Translations under genes and position numbers: made by a program
Shown: positions 39,270 to 51,596 of the stretch, in pieces
Numbering within the stretch: position 1 is the stretch's first letter
How the letters are laid out: the number at the start of each line of letters is the position of its first letter
NCBI GenBank assembly: GCA_009746045.1
Contig: RPFO01000065.1
Coordinates: 7,490,862 to 7,554,861, forward strand
Direction: 5' to 3'
Source of the DNA: Mesostigma viride
Lineage: Eukaryota > Streptophyta > Mesostigmatophyceae > Mesostigmatales > Mesostigmataceae
DNA: 64,000 bases
The notes under the pieces: generated by a model
Seen by the model: the letters and a program-made list of their open reading frames with translations, nothing else
What the model was told of the DNA's origin: nothing
The model's database searches: none

Positions 39270-42200
39270 ATGATTTGTCATGCTGCGCATGCGCGTCATT
39301 CACGCTGGCTTCTGGCTGCAGTCTTCGCGCTCACTGCCGGTCTTGGATGGCAAACGGAATTTTGCGCGGCCGGAAACGTGGCGCTCAAACGCAACGCGGG
39401 CCCTCCTGAGGAGTTTTTCCGACCACCTTCGACTGACCGCATGCGCAATCTTGGAGGATTCCACGTGCGTAGCAGCAGCGTGTCGAAAACGCTTGCAGAG
39501 AACGGCGAGGTGACCACTGTTCGACCTGGAGGGCAAGTAAAAAGCCTAGTGCTTCTAAATTTGGGCCATGGCACCGCGGCTTCTCGCGACATTCTGGAGA
39601 GCTTAGAGCTGGCCGGCATATCCGGATCCGGAAATTACCAAAAGGCTTCTAGCCTTGAAGGCGCCACTGTACGTGTTATCAGCGATCCCGTGAGGTCAAC
39701 CGCCAGTTTGCTGTTCAGCAACGCCAAATTGACAAAAACAGCACACAATTCCATGGCATATGATGGCGATGGCGCGCAAATGCAGGCAGTGTCAATCCGT
39801 TTCAATGGCTCCTTCTTTGAGCAACCAAAGACGAGCACGCGGCAGGACGCGATCAACGCTGCAGGCGGTGCGCCTTTCGTCATAGCTACGGGGTACGCCG
39901 ACTTGACGCTCGAGGTGGGGTTCAGACAGTCTGATATGTTTGTGGGCATGCCGATTGACTTCGACATTTGCGCGACATCAGGCGACTTGAAAGAATCATT
40001 GAAACTTGTGAAGGTGTCGGTTGCTGCAGTCCATTTGTCTAGTGATGGAAAGGTGTTCCCAGCAATACCCGTCTCCCAGCTGCCAGCTGCCACCGAGGAC
40101 ACGAAGGTCGATGCAACTGGGACCCCAGCTGGCGCCTGCTGCGTCAGTTTCTCGCACGTCGCCGACAGCCCTGGTCATTGGGAATTCCGAGTGGACGCCA
40201 GCGGCGAGGGGTCATCTATCGGAGACTTCGAGCGCACGGCACATGTCACAGCCAATGTCGGTGACATGCCTCTTGGGCACATCTTGGCAGCAAAGATGGT
40301 GACAACCATGGAGGTGAGGGCATATGTTCGGTCAGTAGTCGTGGATTTCGCAGAATCCATGAGTGAATTCAATTTGCATAGGCTTACAAGTGTGCACCTG
40401 GGCAAACGTCTGTCTGCATGTGAGACTCGTGCTTTTGTGTGGGACTGCATGTGCCACATGTAAATTAAAAATGTCCTTAACTATATAATGTACATGCAGC
40501 TTACGGCCTTGCTCCTTTTCCGGTTGCGTGCCACAGTCTGTTGGCAACTTTGTGAATTATGTTCAGGTCGCAACACTTGCGACCCCTATATGTATATATA
40601 CTACTACATGGATTGACCAGTGGTTGCTAGGACTAGCCGCCGTACTGCATGGATATGTATAAGATGCGAAATTTCATCTGCTGCTTGTACAATCACTGGA
40701 CCCCCTGGTTCGCAAATACGTCGTGACTCAAAGCCCGCATGTGCATTTTTGGCTCCGGCGCATTGTTCACGATTAACATTCGTCAATATGTTGTCAGAGT
40801 GGGGACCCAGATGTTCATGTTGGGGTATTCCGTGTGATAGTCCATGCCACAGCCCCTCAGAATGCATGACGATGCGGCATGGGTACAGCTATGAGTGTGT
40901 GTTTGGTTCAGCTGCCGTAGTGTTCACATACCAGCAAACCCCTGACGTATATTTACCGCACGCTTATTTGCCAATCAGGCCGTTGAACACCACTAGCCGT
41001 GCTCAATTTGCTTACAACCTGGGTAATATGGGGACTTAATTATTGTTCTCAGGAATGGTGGTCTTTATTATTGTTCTTGGTAATCTGAGGGATATTATGG
41101 TAATAACAATGCTCTTGGTTAGATGGTGGTGCAGTTTGCCACTACGCCTGTAGTGAGCACTAAGAGTTTGTTCTCACATACCATCCGCGAACGGTTGGTC
41201 CCTGCGCCAACTCGATCACTCCTTCCCACCTGGGATGTGTCTGAAGGCTGGGATGTGTCTGACGGCTGTGAGGTATAACGTACCAATCTGTTCTGCCGCC
41301 ACTGAGTCCTCTGGCGGCGGCTATCCTGGGCACAGCCAGTCATCTGTGTGGCAAGCGGTGCCATCCCGCTCAATGCAACTGTTTACATGCAACAGTGAAG
41401 CCGGCTATTAGGATCTCTCAAAGACTTGGCGGGCCTCTCAATGAGTACTAAAATGATCCGGGATACTGTGCATGGCGCCTGGCATTTGATTGACACAGAA
41501 TGGCGTGGAGTACGCGGCCATCACGATATCGGGGGCGGCACGTGCGCCCCAGTCGTGGCGGGTGGCAGCCTATGGTGAACTGCTTGGGACAGACGAGCAG
41601 GGGACGATGGGCCCCGTGGCATACGCCCGGCACATTGCAGAGATTGAGCCTGCGGTTGGCAACGCCAGTACTTGGGAGACCACGCTGCTGCTGCACACAG
41701 ACTGGATGGCACGCGAGGCAAAATTTCGGGTGAGCGGATACGTACCCTCCCATGAGGGTTCTTTGGTGCCCATTATTAGATACTAGAGTTGTAATGGCCG
41801 GCTCGTAAAAATGGTGGGATGCGCCCTAGACGCAGGCTAGTGGGACAAACTCGGGTTAGCAGGATGGCCCACCAAACTGAATTCTTGGCGCACGAGGATG
41901 ATGCAGTATTGAAGATTGTCTTCCTGCCTTAGGTATCTGCATTTTTTGTCCCATGCACTAAAGTAATTAATACAAGTCCCACCATATGTCCCACCATGTC
42001 CCACCCAATGAAACCCAACGTGTCCCCCTATATGCCCCGCCAAGGTGAGATTGTACCCCATGGAAAGGCCCCCACTGTGAGTTTGGAAACATTTGCTGTT
42101 GTTGCATCGTATATGAGATTTTGTCCTCCCTTTATTTTGGATACTGCCCCACCACTAGCAGGGCTCCTAGAGCGAGCCATTACCGTAGATTATATCAAGG

Positions 42201-45200
42201 ATTTCCCTGACCACGAGAGTGCTACGAGAGTGTAACCTGCGCTATTGTTGGCTCCTAATCACTGCTCCTGCTGCACCTTGGGTGTCTTGCGCAGGCTCCC
42301 TATGCACTCCAGAACGTGTCTTTTCGCTCGGTGAACCATGGGTACCTGAGACTAAACGCAATGGAAGAGGGGAGCATCCTGCCCGTCATGATGGCAGACT
42401 CGCTTACCAAAAGCAAGCTAGCTCGGGTGGGCGACCCTTCGATGCCCATTACTGACGAGATGCGGTACGGGCGGAACCCGCTGCTGACCGACGCAAACAA
42501 GGGTCGAAAGCTGCTGGGCGCCTCGGGCCAGAAAGTGCTGTTGGTTCATGGCTACTGCAGCAGTGACGTGTGGGGACCGTCCATGTACCAGTTTAGCAAC
42601 GCGGTCAAGTACTATGAACCAAAGCAGAACCTTCCACATGACGAATTCGCACGTAGGATTGCTGACTTTGCCGAGTATTATGATATGTTTACAATTGTAG
42701 CGCACTCCCAGGGAGGAGCAGCCGCCCTCCATTTGTACGACAACTATTGGTCTGGCTTGGACAACGCATCGCCAGCCTCACGCCGCATACAAAGCGTGGG
42801 TACTCCTTATCTTGGCACTCCGTTGGCTGAACCTGGATATGGTATGTCGATAGGCACCTACTTTCAGGAGGCTTGTGGCGCCAACGATGACCTTGGCCGA
42901 CAGGGTGCACAAGCATGGTTGCAAACGATTGCTTATAGCAGTCGTAAGGAGGTTTACTATTACACGACTTCTGATGACTCGTCAGATGACTATTACATCA
43001 GCTATTGCTCCTGGAAAACAGATGCCTTTCTAAACGATCCTAACGACGGTATCGTAGAAATGGTAAGGGGTCAACTGGACGGAGCAAGAAATATGGGCCA
43101 CAAGGTCGGCTGGTGCCACACAGAGGGCATGAGCGATCCGCGTCAAACCGACGATGGGCAACGCAACGCGCAGATGAACAGATATGCACAGGCTCCACCC
43201 GCAGGTATGGATTGGCAATGCTGATCATCATTTACTCTTAGAACTTGGGTGCCTATCTATGCCATGACTGCGTACATGCCATTTTCCCTCCCCACTTCTT
43301 GCTGTTGTTCATTATGTATCAAGCCTTCCATATGAAACCTGTGCATTATATCTACCACATTTACTGCTTTGTCTATAATATGTAATCTAATCTTGTGCAT
43401 TATATAAGTACTACCACATTTGCTGATGTGCGTATACGTAAGTGATTACAATCAGCCTAGATAGTAGTAGCTTGGCTAACTGTATCACCTAGTGTTTGTT
43501 ACTTGATTGGGACGCTGCATGGCCATAGGGCATTTGTCATGTTCATCTGTGGACCATTGTTTATTGTGCATGCAGCCTAATAGCTACCGAGCTGGGGTGA
43601 CTATCATCACTACTGACCATTTGTTGACGGATGTTCACTACACAATCGAATTACAGGTGCAGCTCACAGTAATCAGTACATTCTGGATCCATTTGTGTTT
43701 GCAGACATTTGACGTACTAGAACCAGTCCTAGCTGTACATATTTAGTTCCTGACTTCCTGTGGAAATTTTTGCAGGAAAGCTTGTTTAGGTTTGTTACTT
43801 GTAAATTCTTGGGCTATTCATGGAATTGTAGAAATCATGCCACCAAGTGTTGTACACTAAAATCAAACCTTCAAGCATCTATGCTACTAATATGTTACCC
43901 ACACCACGCCCCTTGACAGTTTGCTGGAAACATACACCCAACAAGTGTATTTGTAGGATAAAACAGACCATGTACTAAAGCAAGCTGATTGCCCCTGGTA
44001 CCCTTGCTGTGAGAGTCCACGGTGTATCACAGTGTAATCCCTTCAACCCCTGGAATTACTATCCCTTCTCCCTCTTTTGAACGTACACTACCCCCCTTTT
44101 GCTCGCTTACCCCTCAAAGGGCTAATTCGCCTTTCAGCAGATTCGCAAATGACCACGCGCGGTGGCAAAGTGCTGTGTGACAGTAATAAAATTATGGAGA
44201 TTGAACGGACTGCACATTTTTTCACTGCGCATAAACTTCTTGGCCTCCTGCATGCTAGCTAGACGCACGCTTTGTCTAGCTGGACAATTGGGTAAAAAGC
44301 CGGTTGCTTCGGTATCCGCTAGCTTCCTTGGTACTAACTTTGGCTAATCATCTTGGAATTATCGGCATGACACGTGTGCATGGCGTCGAACGTCCCGCAG
44401 CACCCCCTCCGCGTTCTCCACCCCCTCCTCGGTGGTCCAGGCCTCCCTCATCGACCCCGTCGGGCCCTGGCCCCTCATATTCAGCAGGTAAAGGCCAGCA
44501 TGTGCAAGGCTACTGCCAAATAGCCCTTGCTCGTGTAGCAAACCTCAGCTACAGGGTCATATTGTGTCCAGCTGGTCCCGAGTCCTGACCATGTCTCCCT
44601 CCCGTGGCAATTGGCCTCTGTCGTGTTACTTGCACTTGCTGGTAGCACCGGATGCATGCCTCTCGACTGCTGAACGGGTGACACGTCCCCTGCTCTCAAC
44701 CCCTGTGCACATGTGCATGTGCACAAAAATGACACAAAACATATTCTGTCTCGCCAAATTTCTCAATTCAACTTCCATGGCGTGGGACGCGGGCTTCTGT
44801 TGTGCAGAGTGCAGATTATCGATCCGCCCGTCTCGACTAGAGTGCACTGCATGACCTAATCGTACGTTCTAATTTGCGCATAAGCAATTACTTCTCTCTG
44901 CCTGTGCCGCGTGTCATCCTATACCTGTCTCGGCTGTGCCCATGTGTACTCTTGGCAACGCGCAGCAGGAGCTGCAGGGCCCACTGCCGAGGACGGCCCA
45001 TCAATCGCCGGCATCGCCATTTCAGTCGTGGTTGTGGTCGCTTCCATAATCGCAGTGGCTGTCATCGTGCTCTACCTGAAACGGAGGCGGCCTGTGGCAG
45101 ATAATAGCAACCCTGCAGTCGCCAGCACTGAACCTACGGCAGCGGTTGTTGCAACAGGCACAACGCTTGCCAGCCATGAGGTGGTGATCTCTTCGCCCCG

Positions 45201-45237
45201 TAAGGCTTCCTTCGATGACCCTATTTATCTCCCGTGA
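39270..45237 (+). CDS. Type I membrane alpha/beta-hydrolase, conditioned-medium-factor-like, 5 exons
   Basis: Exons 39270-40313, 41499-41729, 42295-43204, 44401-44487, 44969-45237; GT-AG, phases 0,0,1,1; 2,541 nt, 846 aa. Residues 1-33 form a signal peptide (WLLAAVFALTAGLGW core). An extracellular N-terminal half (to about 425) has no family I recognise. The hydrolase domain (about 500-725) has an HG oxyanion-type motif (VLLVHGYCSS, 506-515), nucleophile Ser563 in AHSQGG, SVGTPYLGTPLAE (592-604), DPNDGIVEM with candidate Asp676, and GHKVGWCHTEGM with candidate His694 or His700. This series of motifs matches bacterial and Dictyostelium conditioned-medium-factor-like proteins as I remember them. 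Exon 4 alone encodes a Pro-rich linker (PPPRSPPPPRWSRPPSS). A membrane helix follows (about 770-795), then KRRR and a tail of about 50 aa ending DDPIYLP. Substrate unknown; predicted to act outside the cell. Confidence 0.8.
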
Positions 45238-45752
45238 TACATGCCTGTTGTCCGCAAGGGTCCATCTTGTTTTTCTTTGAATCGTGGTCTTTAGCATAAA
45301 AGAATGCACCCACAAATACCACAATGAGGGAATAGATGCTGGCAGTATGGCTACCAGAGGCTGGCGCAGTTTATCCGTAGATGATGGCAGTAACTCTGTT
45401 GTGCTTTGTGTCCCATGCGCACAGCAAGCACTTTCGTACATGCCAAAGTATCGATACGCCACCTGTGGACAACCTGAACCTCGCTTCTATTCAAGAGTGC
45501 TATACGTCAACTGCAACAATTGATACTTAGTACTAGGTTTTGTTGAATATACATAGTATGAATTCGTACGTATTATTATTAGGATCTCCCCCTCATTTGC
45601 CCGCTTGTCCTGTACATGTCTTAAGCTTGAGACAACTAATCTATTTGCAAGCACACCTAAAAGTCGAGGGAAACCCAGTGGAGTGTACGCTGAGGTCTGC
45701 AGCAAGTTGTCTACGGTCTGCACTGAGTTCCAAACTGATGGGGATCGAATAT
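45238..45752. other. 3' flank of the hydrolase gene
   Basis: No gene seen. Expected to contain the 3' UTR. Short open frames lack motifs. Confidence 0.4.
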
Positions 45753-46943
45753 ATAATTAATTAATTAATTAATTAATTAAAATCATAGCTCCGTGGGGAG
45801 CATATGTAACACATAGCCCTGAGAAAGGGGCATCTATGGGTTTGTAATACAATCAGGGCGACAACCTGCAGGTGTGGGATGTACAACTATCACCTGCTCT
45901 GGGTGCACAAGGTGCACCTGCACCGCCATGATGGTTCATGCCTCCTAAACAAGCACAAGCACACAAGGCGGCTTGAGGAGAGGGCCTAGAAGGCCTGCAT
46001 GACATATGGGGTGGAAGGTATGTGGCTAGGCTATAGCTGGTGTACACATTGCATCTCAGCAGAGAGTAGAAGCTCCCTGCTTAGGCATAGCATGGCTAAA
46101 TGCTGACTGCAACATCCATGGGAGGTCCCATTGTAGGCATGGCGTAGCTAAATACTGAAGGCATCATCCATGGGGGCCATTATGGGCGCACATGTGCGGG
46201 GGCCACATGCTAGGCTAAGCCTGACTAATCTACACTACGTACTGGTATGTGTTCCCTAGTCTGAGGTGGCAGGAGGGGCCTGCCAGGGCTTGTGGTCAAC
46301 ATGGATGACCGCCCCCCTCCAGTACACCGCCCACCGGCTTCCCCCCTGCGCGCCGCCGGAGCTGAAGGTAGGTCGGCCATAGCTCGCGTCGCCGCTGTTG
46401 CTGGGCCAGGGTCAAGTCGTCGTCCAGCGTGAAGCGAGTCTCCGAGAGCTTCTTGCGGCATTTAAGGAACGCCAGCTTGTCCCCCATGTACTTAAAGGTG
46501 AGGAGCACAGGTGCCGGGCCAGCCTTACCCCCCGCGCGGGGGAGGCGGACAGCCGACATCTGCAGCTCACCAGTGAGTTGCATGGGGGCAAGAATGTCGC
46601 GCTTAAGTGCCGTGAGAAGCCGGCTCGAATATATAATGGTTCCACGTACATGCATGTTGCCGTGCCGGGCTCTGACAAGTTTGCCAAAACGTGACGGCCG
46701 CCACGTCTGCGCGCGGCGAGGGGCCGGGGTCACGTGCTGCTCGAAGGCCTTCTTGAGGATCATTCATTGGAGCGAAAGGTGGTTTCGGAGATGGCAGTGG
46801 GGTGGGGGGCCCAGATCTTGGCGACAGAGCGCCCGAGGCTCGGAAGCCTGGGGGGCAATGAGCTGAAGGCGGGGGCCAGAGACTAAGTGCTCAGGGCACT
46901 AGAACTGGGCCGCTCTGATATCAACGCTCGGCACAATGAGGCG
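45753..46943 (-). mobile_element. Retroelement copy: ORF1-like gene, 3' UTR and (TTAA)n tail
   Basis: On the minus strand, sequence related to the ORF1-like region begins near 46940 (CGGCACAATGAG on the + strand). It contains the ORF1-like frame at 46763-46290 and a noncoding 3' part, and ends in the terminus GGGCTATGTGTTACATATGC...CGGAGCTATGA with an (AATT)n tail at about 45753-45780. Confidence 0.65.
46290..46763 (-). pseudogene. ORF1-like protein fragment, minus strand
   Basis: About 155 residues: LKKAFEQHVT near the start, RLPRAGGKAGPAPVLLTF, FTLDDDLTLAQQQRRRELWP and TYLQLRR...GKPV, matching the copies at 8260-9150 and 16748-16260. The middle has diverged, and the end is frameshifted relative to the WRGG motif. 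It is unlikely to be functional. Confidence 0.65.
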
Positions 46944-47974
46944 ATGCCTAGGTACAAGATCAGTTAGCGGTGCACATGCCTAGGTACAAGTCCTTGCGGA
47001 CGTGTGCGGCACTACAGCCCACATGGAAAATTGACCGCAGCATATTTTTGGTGACCGCGCCGTCCAGCTTTTTCGCAAGGTCGGCTGTGAGGGTCCACGT
47101 CTCGGCCCCATATGTTGTGAGAACAGGGAGGAGCAGGGCCTTCATTAAACAGGTCCTGTTTCTCTAATAATCAAGGAGACAACCAGGACAACCTCTGATA
47201 GCTTGCCCAAGGGCTTGCGCAACAGGGCCCTGCGGTATTGGCGTAAACGTGCCAGGCGAGGGAGATATTATAGGATTTTCGATCCACGTCGGCGCCTCGC
47301 AGCTGGGGAGTATGGTACTCCCAGCAGCTTGACGCGGTCCCGCCGGGTACTGAACGCGAGAGCCATCAAGAAGGAAGAGGTCGGGCGGTGGCTGAGTGAG
47401 CCTGAACCGCCAGGGCCTCTGCATGACTTCTTGCTGACCTCGAGCCCCACCCGACTCCGGCCTCTTGATTGCCAGGCAATCAAGCCATGTCTGCACGTGC
47501 TCTGTGTCCGGCCGGACGAGTCGAAGAGGGAGCATGTCGTCGATCTGCATAGATAATTTCCGCTGCTAACCATCAAGTGAATTGCAGCCAGCTGACGCAA
47601 GCCGAGCTGATCGAGTCTCGATCGCTGACTCGTGGCCGTCCAACGGTCCAACTGCAGTGGGCAGGCGGTTGAGGATGAGCCGCATCAAAAGCTGAACTAG
47701 CGGGGGTGCGCCTAGCTTGAATGCACGCCCCTCTGTAGAGTGTAGTCAGTGCCGGGGTCGGCGGGCGACCCTTTGCATGTTTTGATTGTACAGCATCGTG
47801 CTCGAAAACTGCATGACTGATGCCAGCTGGGCGCCGCTGGGCCGGGCTGTTGCGACAACACTCAGAATGCGGTTGCAGATGTCCCAGAAGAGCAGCATGA
47901 CCCCAGTGCCCACATGCAAACTCGGCGGCGAGTTTCACGACCGCGCGGCCGGACTTATCTCGTCGGAGCTGCAT
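46944..47974 (-). pseudogene. Degenerate LINE reverse transcriptase
   Basis: The minus strand reads MQIDDMLPLRLVRPDTEHVQ and TWLDCL near 47550-47480, a decayed version of the YADD region followed by WLDCL in the copy at 6440. It then reads VLTTYGAETWTLTADLAKKL and DGAVTKNMLRS near 47110-47030. Several frameshifts separate the blocks. The stretch 47974-47573 upstream probably belongs to the same element but has no motif I can name. A 15-bp word (ATGCCTAGGTACAAG) is duplicated at 46944-46958 and 46977-46991 at its 3' edge. Confidence 0.6.
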
Positions 47975-48364
47975 CGCAGCGCATGCAGGCGCTGGACCGC
48001 CTCCGTGACCTCAGACTTGGGATCGGGTGAAAGGACGCATGTCTGACGGCCGGGTCGGCTACTGTAGTCGGTGGACTGATCAGCAGGGGATTTACCATGC
48101 AGGTAGTCGATATGATCCGCTGTGGACCGGCCGGACCGCCGGGGCCCGGCCGGGCCGCGCTGGCCAGGGCAGCCTGGCGGGCGGCGGCTGCGGGTAGCAA
48201 GCCCGCGGCGTACGTGCAGCCGTCCAGCGGCCCCCGAGGACGCCTCTGCAGTGGCCGCAGTCCAAGCTAGTGCCGCGCTAAGTTGGTTGGCCGGCGCCCC
48301 AGGTAGTACGTCATGGCGGTGCCGGGTCTGGCGGCCGAGGCGTGTCTAATTAAGGGGACGGGAC

Positions 48365-48697
48365 ATGCCCGAATTTTTTGGCGCCAAAAAATTCGCGCCG
48401 GAACCGAAGGTCATAAATTTCACGTGCACGGTGCGCGCACCCCTTGCGGAAGTGGCCATGGCGACTGCGTTCAGGCGAAACTACCACACTAGGGCAGGCG
48501 AAATGCAAAAATTTTACTCGAATCTAAAAGACGATGAGTTTATGATGTTAGTTTGTGGCGGACATCAGCTGATTTACAATATCGCTGTTGTTTTTTTATG
48601 CCATCGGCATGGGGGTAATCTGAATTTTTTAGTCGCGCGGAATAAAATAGAATTCATGATAGCGGCGGTAAAATCGCGGTTTTTAGGGTTGTTTTGA
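48365..48697 (+). CDS. Unassigned short open reading frame (110 codons)
   Basis: An ATG-initiated frame beginning inside the palindrome region. It reads VINFTCTVRAPLAEVAMATA and continues with KDDEFMMLVCGGHQL to a stop. I recognise no family. Further unmatched frames follow at 48694-49034. Composition here is less repetitive than the surroundings, so a small exon-containing gene is possible, but I see no splice pattern that links the frames. It could equally be chance. Confidence 0.2.
   Translation: MPEFFGAKKFAPEPKVINFTCTVRAPLAEVAMATAFRRNYHTRAGEMQKFYSNLKDDEFMMLVCGGHQLIYNIAVVFLCHRHGGNLNFLVARNKIEFMIAAVKSRFLGLF
48371..48394. promoter_or_regulatory. 24-bp perfect palindrome with E2F-type core
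   Basis: The palindrome is centred on TTTGGCGCCAAA, which contains the E2F/DP site TTTGGCGC on both strands, flanked by symmetric AT arms. It lies just inside an unassigned open frame starting at 48365. Binding is not shown; the palindrome itself is certain. Confidence 0.45.
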
Positions 48698-49249
48698 CCG
48701 TGAAGCAGGCGTTAATACCCTTTGCATCGAATTCTAAACCGAGCTGGTGCTTTTTGCCAGATTTTCGGCCATTATCGGTAAGTAATTGTTCAGACCTACG
48801 CAGTGCGTGTCTGACCTGTCCATGGAAGAACGGCGGTTGTTGCGCGCCTGGGCGAGGGATTTACGAGGGCGAGGTACAGATTTGTCGCGAATGTTATCTG
48901 CGATCAGTGCTTTCTTCTATGAGCTCATCGTTCGAGGTTTTTTGCGTTCTTTTTGGGCAGTTTCCGCCAGCTATCTCGCCGTCGCTTGCCGTTGTGCTGT
49001 CGAATACCTGGCAGCTTTAGATTGTTTTCGTTGATGTCGTGATCAGGGCCGCTTCAGTCGCAGCCTATAGCTCTTCGGGAAGGTATAAGGCATTTCATAA
49101 AACGTGTTCCGGCAAGGATGTTGTGCGTATGGACGCTTCTTGTTGTGTGAGAGTGACGCACCCTCTCTTCGCAGCGGCATCACAGCGCTCATGCGCTGAA
49201 GGGCCGCCAATGGTTTCTTTGCATTTTATCGTGCAGGGATGGAAGTGAT

Positions 49250-50690
49250 TTAGTGATGATGATGTTGGAGATATTGCATTTGTGTGACTGCATGTAGATA
49301 GCTTGTACCAATGGTTGTTTGAGCTTTCCTATGTTATGATGATGTGACAAGACTACAATGTGCTGAGCCAACCATGGTTGACATGCATGACTGCATGCAA
49401 GCTATATATACCATGTTCCTACTTGGTTCCTTGCCCTCCATAGTCCCAGTTTGTCATCCATGCCGGGGAGGACAGTTTAGGAGGTGTTGTTGAGTTGATT
49501 AGCTTGGTTGTCATCAACCTTACACTCTAACCTAGGAGAAACATAGGAAATGCTGCTTAGGCATATTAGGGCTACCATCGTCAAGGCTATGAACATATTT
49601 ACAAGGCTGGCCATGCTGGAGGGATGATGAAGACATATGAGGTGCGTGGCCACCCCTTCGTACATTGTAAACATACTCAGCATGGTTTTGGTGCATGTTG
49701 GATGGCATATGAAGTGGCACTGTGGGGTTACTAACTTACTGAGTGGTCCTTAGCGCCTTGTCAGGTGGTCATATAGGAAACCCATCAACTTGAGTAGTTC
49801 TTGTCACAATGACCCCCCACGTTGAGCATGCGTTGCCGTCAGCGTGCAAGAGTTAATTATGTGTGCTTGGGTCAGTTTGCAGATGTCCTTGATGAAGAAG
49901 GAGGTGCTAGTGTGGCTGAATGGTTACTCTAATTTCCTTGTAGAGTCTACATGGGTGGCCGTCTTGGAATGGTTGTAACTTGGGCAGTTCTTGTCAGAAT
50001 GGCGTCAAGCCTTGAACATAGGAGGTACCGTATGTGCAGAGGTTGGCAGCATGTGGTTTGGCCAGTTTTTGCATGGTTTGGATGGATAAAGGGGTGTTTA
50101 TGGTGTAAGATACACTAAAAAACCTCCCTTAGCTTCGTCACAGGTGGCTACCTAGGAAATCCATCAACTAGAGCTGCGCTCGTCAGAATGACCTGAAAAT
50201 TTGGGGCTGCATGTCCCCCCACCTGTAATATTTGGGAATATATGGTGGAGCATGATATGATGTGTTAATGATTTGATTTTTTTTTTTTGGATTAAAAAAG
50301 TACCTGTTTTGCGGGAAATCCATCAACGTGAGTAAACATTCTTATTTCTTGGTCCCAATTAGGTAGAATTTCTCAAAAGTGGGGGAACTATGCGGGAATA
50401 TATGATTTGGTCCCAATATGTTTGCCCATTGTCCTAGGGAAAATGTGACTAAAATAGCGTCTTTTTCTATTTTTAGCGCGTTACCGGTGTATGGTGGGGG
50501 CTAGTACCCCCCCCAAGTGGCTGGAAATTTTTTTTAAAATCATATTTATGGTCCCCAATCATCATTGGATTTTTTGCACATGCATAGGTATGGTTTCCAG
50601 AAAAGTGCCCTTTAGGCATGTCCCCTCCCCTTAATCAATATTAATTAATGAATAGCAGTAGGCACCCTCAGGCTCCTGCATGCATGGAGA
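49250..50690. other. Noncoding stretch with degenerate long-period repeats
   Basis: No gene. Related phrases recur: GGAAACCCATCAACTTGAG (49777), GGAAATCCATCAACTAGAG (50154) and GGAAATCCATCAACGTGAG (50312), two of them followed by words like TTCTTGTCA.AATG. They look like copies of an old repeat about 160-380 bp apart. A T-run lies near 50277-50288. Confidence 0.5.
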
Positions 50691-51075
50691 GGTACCTAAG
50701 TTAATACTCTCCGGCGAACCGGCGCGTCGATGACTCATCGGCGCCATGATGAGTTCCAAGCCTATCTGTACAAGGCCACTGGCTGGCTGGACCATGGGGC
50801 AGGTGCAGCGCGCCTACGTCTGCACCCGCTACTATGCTTTTGCTTTTGTCGGAAGCTTTATTGCACCCACTGCATGGAAATGCCGGATCGTTTCGACGGC
50901 CGGTCCGATTGTGCACCGGGGCCGGCCCTGTGGCATGAGGGAAGGGGGGGGTGACTCTCGATCTCAGTGCATGCCTGGCTGGCCCCAGGCTGCCCGCTGT
51001 GCACTCTCAGGGATAAAAGGCACCAACTCTGGTGCTCCGTGACTCCCCAACAGGAGCACGTGTTTACTTAAGGCA
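50691..51075 (+). mobile_element. Retroelement 3' region, plus strand
   Basis: It ends in GGATAAAAGGCACC and GTGCTCCGTGACTCCCC/AACAGGAGCACG at about 51010-51062, the + strand version of the 3' hairpin of the elements at 6901-7203, 15838-16732 and 51488-51596. The upstream part has no recognisable protein. Confidence 0.5.
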
Positions 51076-51487
51076 ATCAATACTGAGCTTAGTAGGCACA
51101 CCGGCATTGCGCATTAGCCGATCGCGGGCATAATTGGCGGCCAATATTGTATGAACCATGCTGGCCCATGCAGAGCGCCACTCTCTGCTGAGAAGCCAGG
51201 CGCGCTAGCTCAGTATTGCTATCGTCGACAGAGCGCCCTCAGAAGAGGGAGCTGATTGAGGGCAATGAGCGCTGAAGGCGGGGGGGCCGGAGAGTAGCTG
51301 CCCAGGGCAGGCCCCGTGTCAGTGGGCCGCTTTCAACGCCCGGCAAGCTTGCGGCCGCTCGGCACAATGAGACGTTTGCGGGCCCGGCCGGCGTGAAGGT
51401 GCTGGCACAGGGCAAGTATCGAGGCGCGCGTCCAGGCAGGGCGTGCATTCATGAAGTGGCCTGGATTTTTTTGACCTTCTTGCCACC
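51076..51487. other. Degenerate retroelement-like sequence
   Basis: The stretch 51266-51372 (CAATGAGCGCTGAAGGCGGG, CGGCACAATGAGAC) resembles the ORF1-like upstream region at 46850-46945. No open gene. Confidence 0.4.
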
Positions 51488-51596
51488 ATTAATTAATTAA
51501 TTAAACTCGTGCTCCCGTTGGCCAGGGAGTCACGGAGCACCGGAGTGCTTTTAATCCCTGTATGTGCACAACAGGAAGAAAGGGCAGAGCCCCCCT
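51488..51596 (-). mobile_element. 109-bp truncated retroelement with 8-bp target duplication
   Basis: Flanked by TTGCCACC at 51480-51487 and 51597-51604. Minus-strand 3' hairpin plus (AATT)n tail at 51488-51503; same family as 6901-7203. Noncoding. Confidence 0.75.

Noticed and set aside
46944..46991. 15-bp direct repeat ATGCCTAGGTACAAG as target-site duplication
   Set aside because: The copies are only 18 bp apart and do not bracket the neighbouring ORF1-like element, whose 3' end is near 45753.
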